A DNA stretch of 6,329 nucleotides, taken from positions 1 to 6,329 of the forward strand of contig DATLEZ010000091.1 in the NCBI GenBank assembly GCA_035525055.1. Reading direction: 5' to 3'. The notes under the pieces are model-generated. The model did not search any database, was not told where the DNA came from, and was given only the letters and a program-made list of their open reading frames with translations. This stretch comes from DATEEG01 sp035525055. Lineage in GTDB: Bacteria > Actinomycetota > Acidimicrobiia > Spongiisociales > ZC4RG35. Positions within the stretch are counted from its first letter, which is position 1, and each line of letters starts with the position of its first letter. The position numbers and the translations under genes are program-made. Shown here piece by piece: positions 5,568 through 6,329 of the stretch.

Positions 5568-5604
5568 AATCTATGAACCTATCTTCACGCAGAGTGAAAG
5601 TCAA
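5563..5604 (-). promoter_or_regulatory. MNT/HEPN promoter with embedded operator-like repeats
   Basis: On the minus strand TTGACT (5604-5599) and TAGGTT (5581-5576) stand 17 nt apart, a good promoter. The GTG start at 5567 follows 8 nt after the -10 box, leaving almost no leader and no ribosome site. Top-strand TTCAC occurs at 5563-5567 and 5584-5588, exactly 21 bp or two helical turns apart. GTGAA at 5594-5598 makes an inverted repeat with the second copy inside the promoter spacer. This is a classic position for a repressor, plausibly the winged-helix MNT protein itself. Confidence 0.6.
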
Positions 5605-5658
5605 GAGAAGGCTCCGTCGGCGTTCGAGAGCCCACCCTGTCTCGCAGCATGCGTACCA

Positions 5659-5679
5659 CCGCACCTGTTTCGTTCTCGC
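5659..5679. repeat. 21-bp direct repeat, copy 2
   Basis: Identical and co-oriented with 3881-3901. It lies upstream of the MNT/HEPN promoter in non-coding DNA. The pair brackets 1.76 kb that holds only vapBC and MNT/HEPN. The copies could be an insertion footprint, recombination sites or members of a dispersed genomic repeat. Confidence 0.8.
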
Positions 5680-5780
5680 TCGTTTGACGCGAGTCGGCAA
5701 AGGCCCAGGTCAGCGAGCGTTTCACCTGGTTCAGAATCAGGTTGTGTGACGAGGTACCAGCCGAAGGATGTTCCAAATTG

Positions 5781-5807
5781 ATCAGGGTTGTGAACCGCTC
5801 CCCTGAT
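5781..5807. repeat. Inverted repeat upstream of the Fic-like fragment
   Basis: ATCAGGG (5781-5787) and CCCTGAT (5801-5807) are perfect 7-bp inverted arms with 13 bp between them and a centre spacing of 20 bp. They end 13 nt before ATG 5821, and a -10-like GATAAA (5805-5810) overlaps the right arm. This suggests an operator on the promoter of the plus-strand ORF. A hairpin in the leader is the alternative. Confidence 0.45.
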
Positions 5808-5820
5808 AAAGTGTCGGAGT

Positions 5821-6105
5821 ATGTCAGGACAAGCCCGCATGTGGACCGATTCGCTTGGGCCCACCTACGAGTACACCCCGCATACTCCGGAGTTGCTTGC
5901 TGGGACTGACTTCGAGTTTTCCTCGGAGGTGACCTTGGCCCTTGCTGAGGCGTCCAGGGCCTTGGGTTCGGTGCCACGATTCGCGTTGGCCGGGATCGCA
6001 ACGGTCATATACAGGTCGGAGTCGAGCGCATCATCGTTGATCGAAGGTGTAGGTCCAGGTCCGCGGCGGAGCCTCGAGGCCATATCAACGATTCTGGACG
6101 GATAA
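5821..6105 (+). pseudogene. N-terminal fragment of a Fic-family AMP transferase
   Basis: The 94-residue ORF resembles the Fic_N region at the start of long Fic proteins. It has a Tyr/Pro-rich beginning, then a helix (SSEVTLALAEASRALG), then ATVIYRSESSASSLIEG followed by PRRSLEA. In relatives a segment like LLRSEALASSRIEG carries the inhibitory helix motif (S/T)xxxE(G/N); here SSLIEG (S-x3-E-G) fits it. In full-length proteins several hundred residues with the HxFxDGNGRxxR active site follow, but here a TAA comes 11 residues after PRRS. I found no Fic core in the remaining 220 bases. It is therefore probably a truncated gene, though a free-standing small Fic-inhibitor antitoxin is a less likely alternative. 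ATG 5821 has GGAG only 1 nt away; ATG 5839 is a possible start. Confidence 0.6.
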
Positions 6106-6329
6106 CAACTGTCCTGTTTGTCAAGGCCGTGGTGTGAGCGCGTGGGGAGGGACGTCTTCGGGGAGCCGTTTTTGGGTGGTCTGTTCGGGTCGCCGGCCGG
6201 GGGGGTGCCGGGTGTGGGGAGTTGCCTTCGACGCTCGTTGACGTATGGCGTGCTCAATCGGGGTTGGCGCTGACAACCACGTCCGCGTTCGGTGTGGGCG
6301 GCCGGACCCGGTGTCTTGTTATCGGCGAG
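6106..6329. other. G-rich stretch without a supported gene, with G-quadruplex-like run
   Basis: After the Fic-like fragment the plus strand becomes rich in G and T, and no frame on either strand looks like protein. At 6199-6219 a run of seven G, then GGG and GGGG with short loops, could fold as a G-quadruplex on the plus strand; a further GGG lies at 6187-6189. The strand asymmetry suggests either a decayed gene end or a structured intergenic region. The edge of the window prevents a decision. Confidence 0.35.

Noticed and set aside
5585..6001. Minus-strand open frame of 138 codons
   Set aside because: It overlaps the MNT/HEPN promoter, the 21-bp repeat and the plus-strand Fic-like fragment; composition and lack of motifs suggest a shadow.
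6137..6270. Plus-strand frame rich in Gly, Val and Leu in the G-rich tail
   Set aside because: No start codon with a ribosome site, and the composition simply follows the G/T-rich bases; a hidden HNH or transposase end was considered but no motif was found.
1..6329. CRISPR array, rRNA genes, or insertion sequence with terminal repeats
   Set aside because: No regularly spaced repeats, no rRNA-like sequence and no transposase motif were seen on either strand.

Overview
The window looks like high-GC actinobacterial DNA. The evidence is the codon use, a SARP-type regulator, GTG and TTG starts, and two promoters placed for leaderless or nearly leaderless transcripts. It reads as an accessory region. 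Almost all genes lie on the minus strand; the exception is a truncated Fic-type fragment at the right end.

Left part (1-1588): the first 243 codons of a contractile tail sheath protein run off the left edge. Upstream of it is a SARP (winged helix plus BTAD) transcription factor. Between them lie three TGACG-type heptamers with an exact 11-bp period, 8 nt in front of a GATAAT -10 box. This is the textbook geometry of a SARP-activated promoter, so the regulator probably switches on the sheath operon. A contractile injection system (eCIS or tailocin-like) therefore probably continues beyond position 1.

Middle part (1589-3361): about 430 bases show no recognisable gene. Next comes a frameshifted remnant (about 2020-2134) of a paralogue of the HEPN gene found further right. 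Then there is an actinophage-like Amidase_2/PGRP endolysin with a C-terminal peptidoglycan-binding domain, and a gene-poor gap with one hairpin.

Right part (3362-5604): three toxin-antitoxin-like pairs are stacked head to tail on the minus strand. They are (i) a small antitoxin-like ORF and a short Fic/Doc-like protein with Gln in place of the catalytic His, (ii) a VapB/VapC pair, and (iii) a winged-helix MNT nucleotidyltransferase and a HEPN protein. Each pair has overlapping stop and start codons. Pairs ii and iii lie between two perfect 21-bp direct repeats (3881-3901 and 5659-5679).

Right end (5605-6329): a short plus-strand ORF resembles only the N-terminus of a Fic-family AMP transferase, including an inhibitory-helix motif, and stops soon after it. 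A G-rich non-coding stretch with a G-quadruplex-like run follows. Overall this is a candidate contractile injection system start with its regulator, next to an island of intact and decaying toxin-antitoxin modules.
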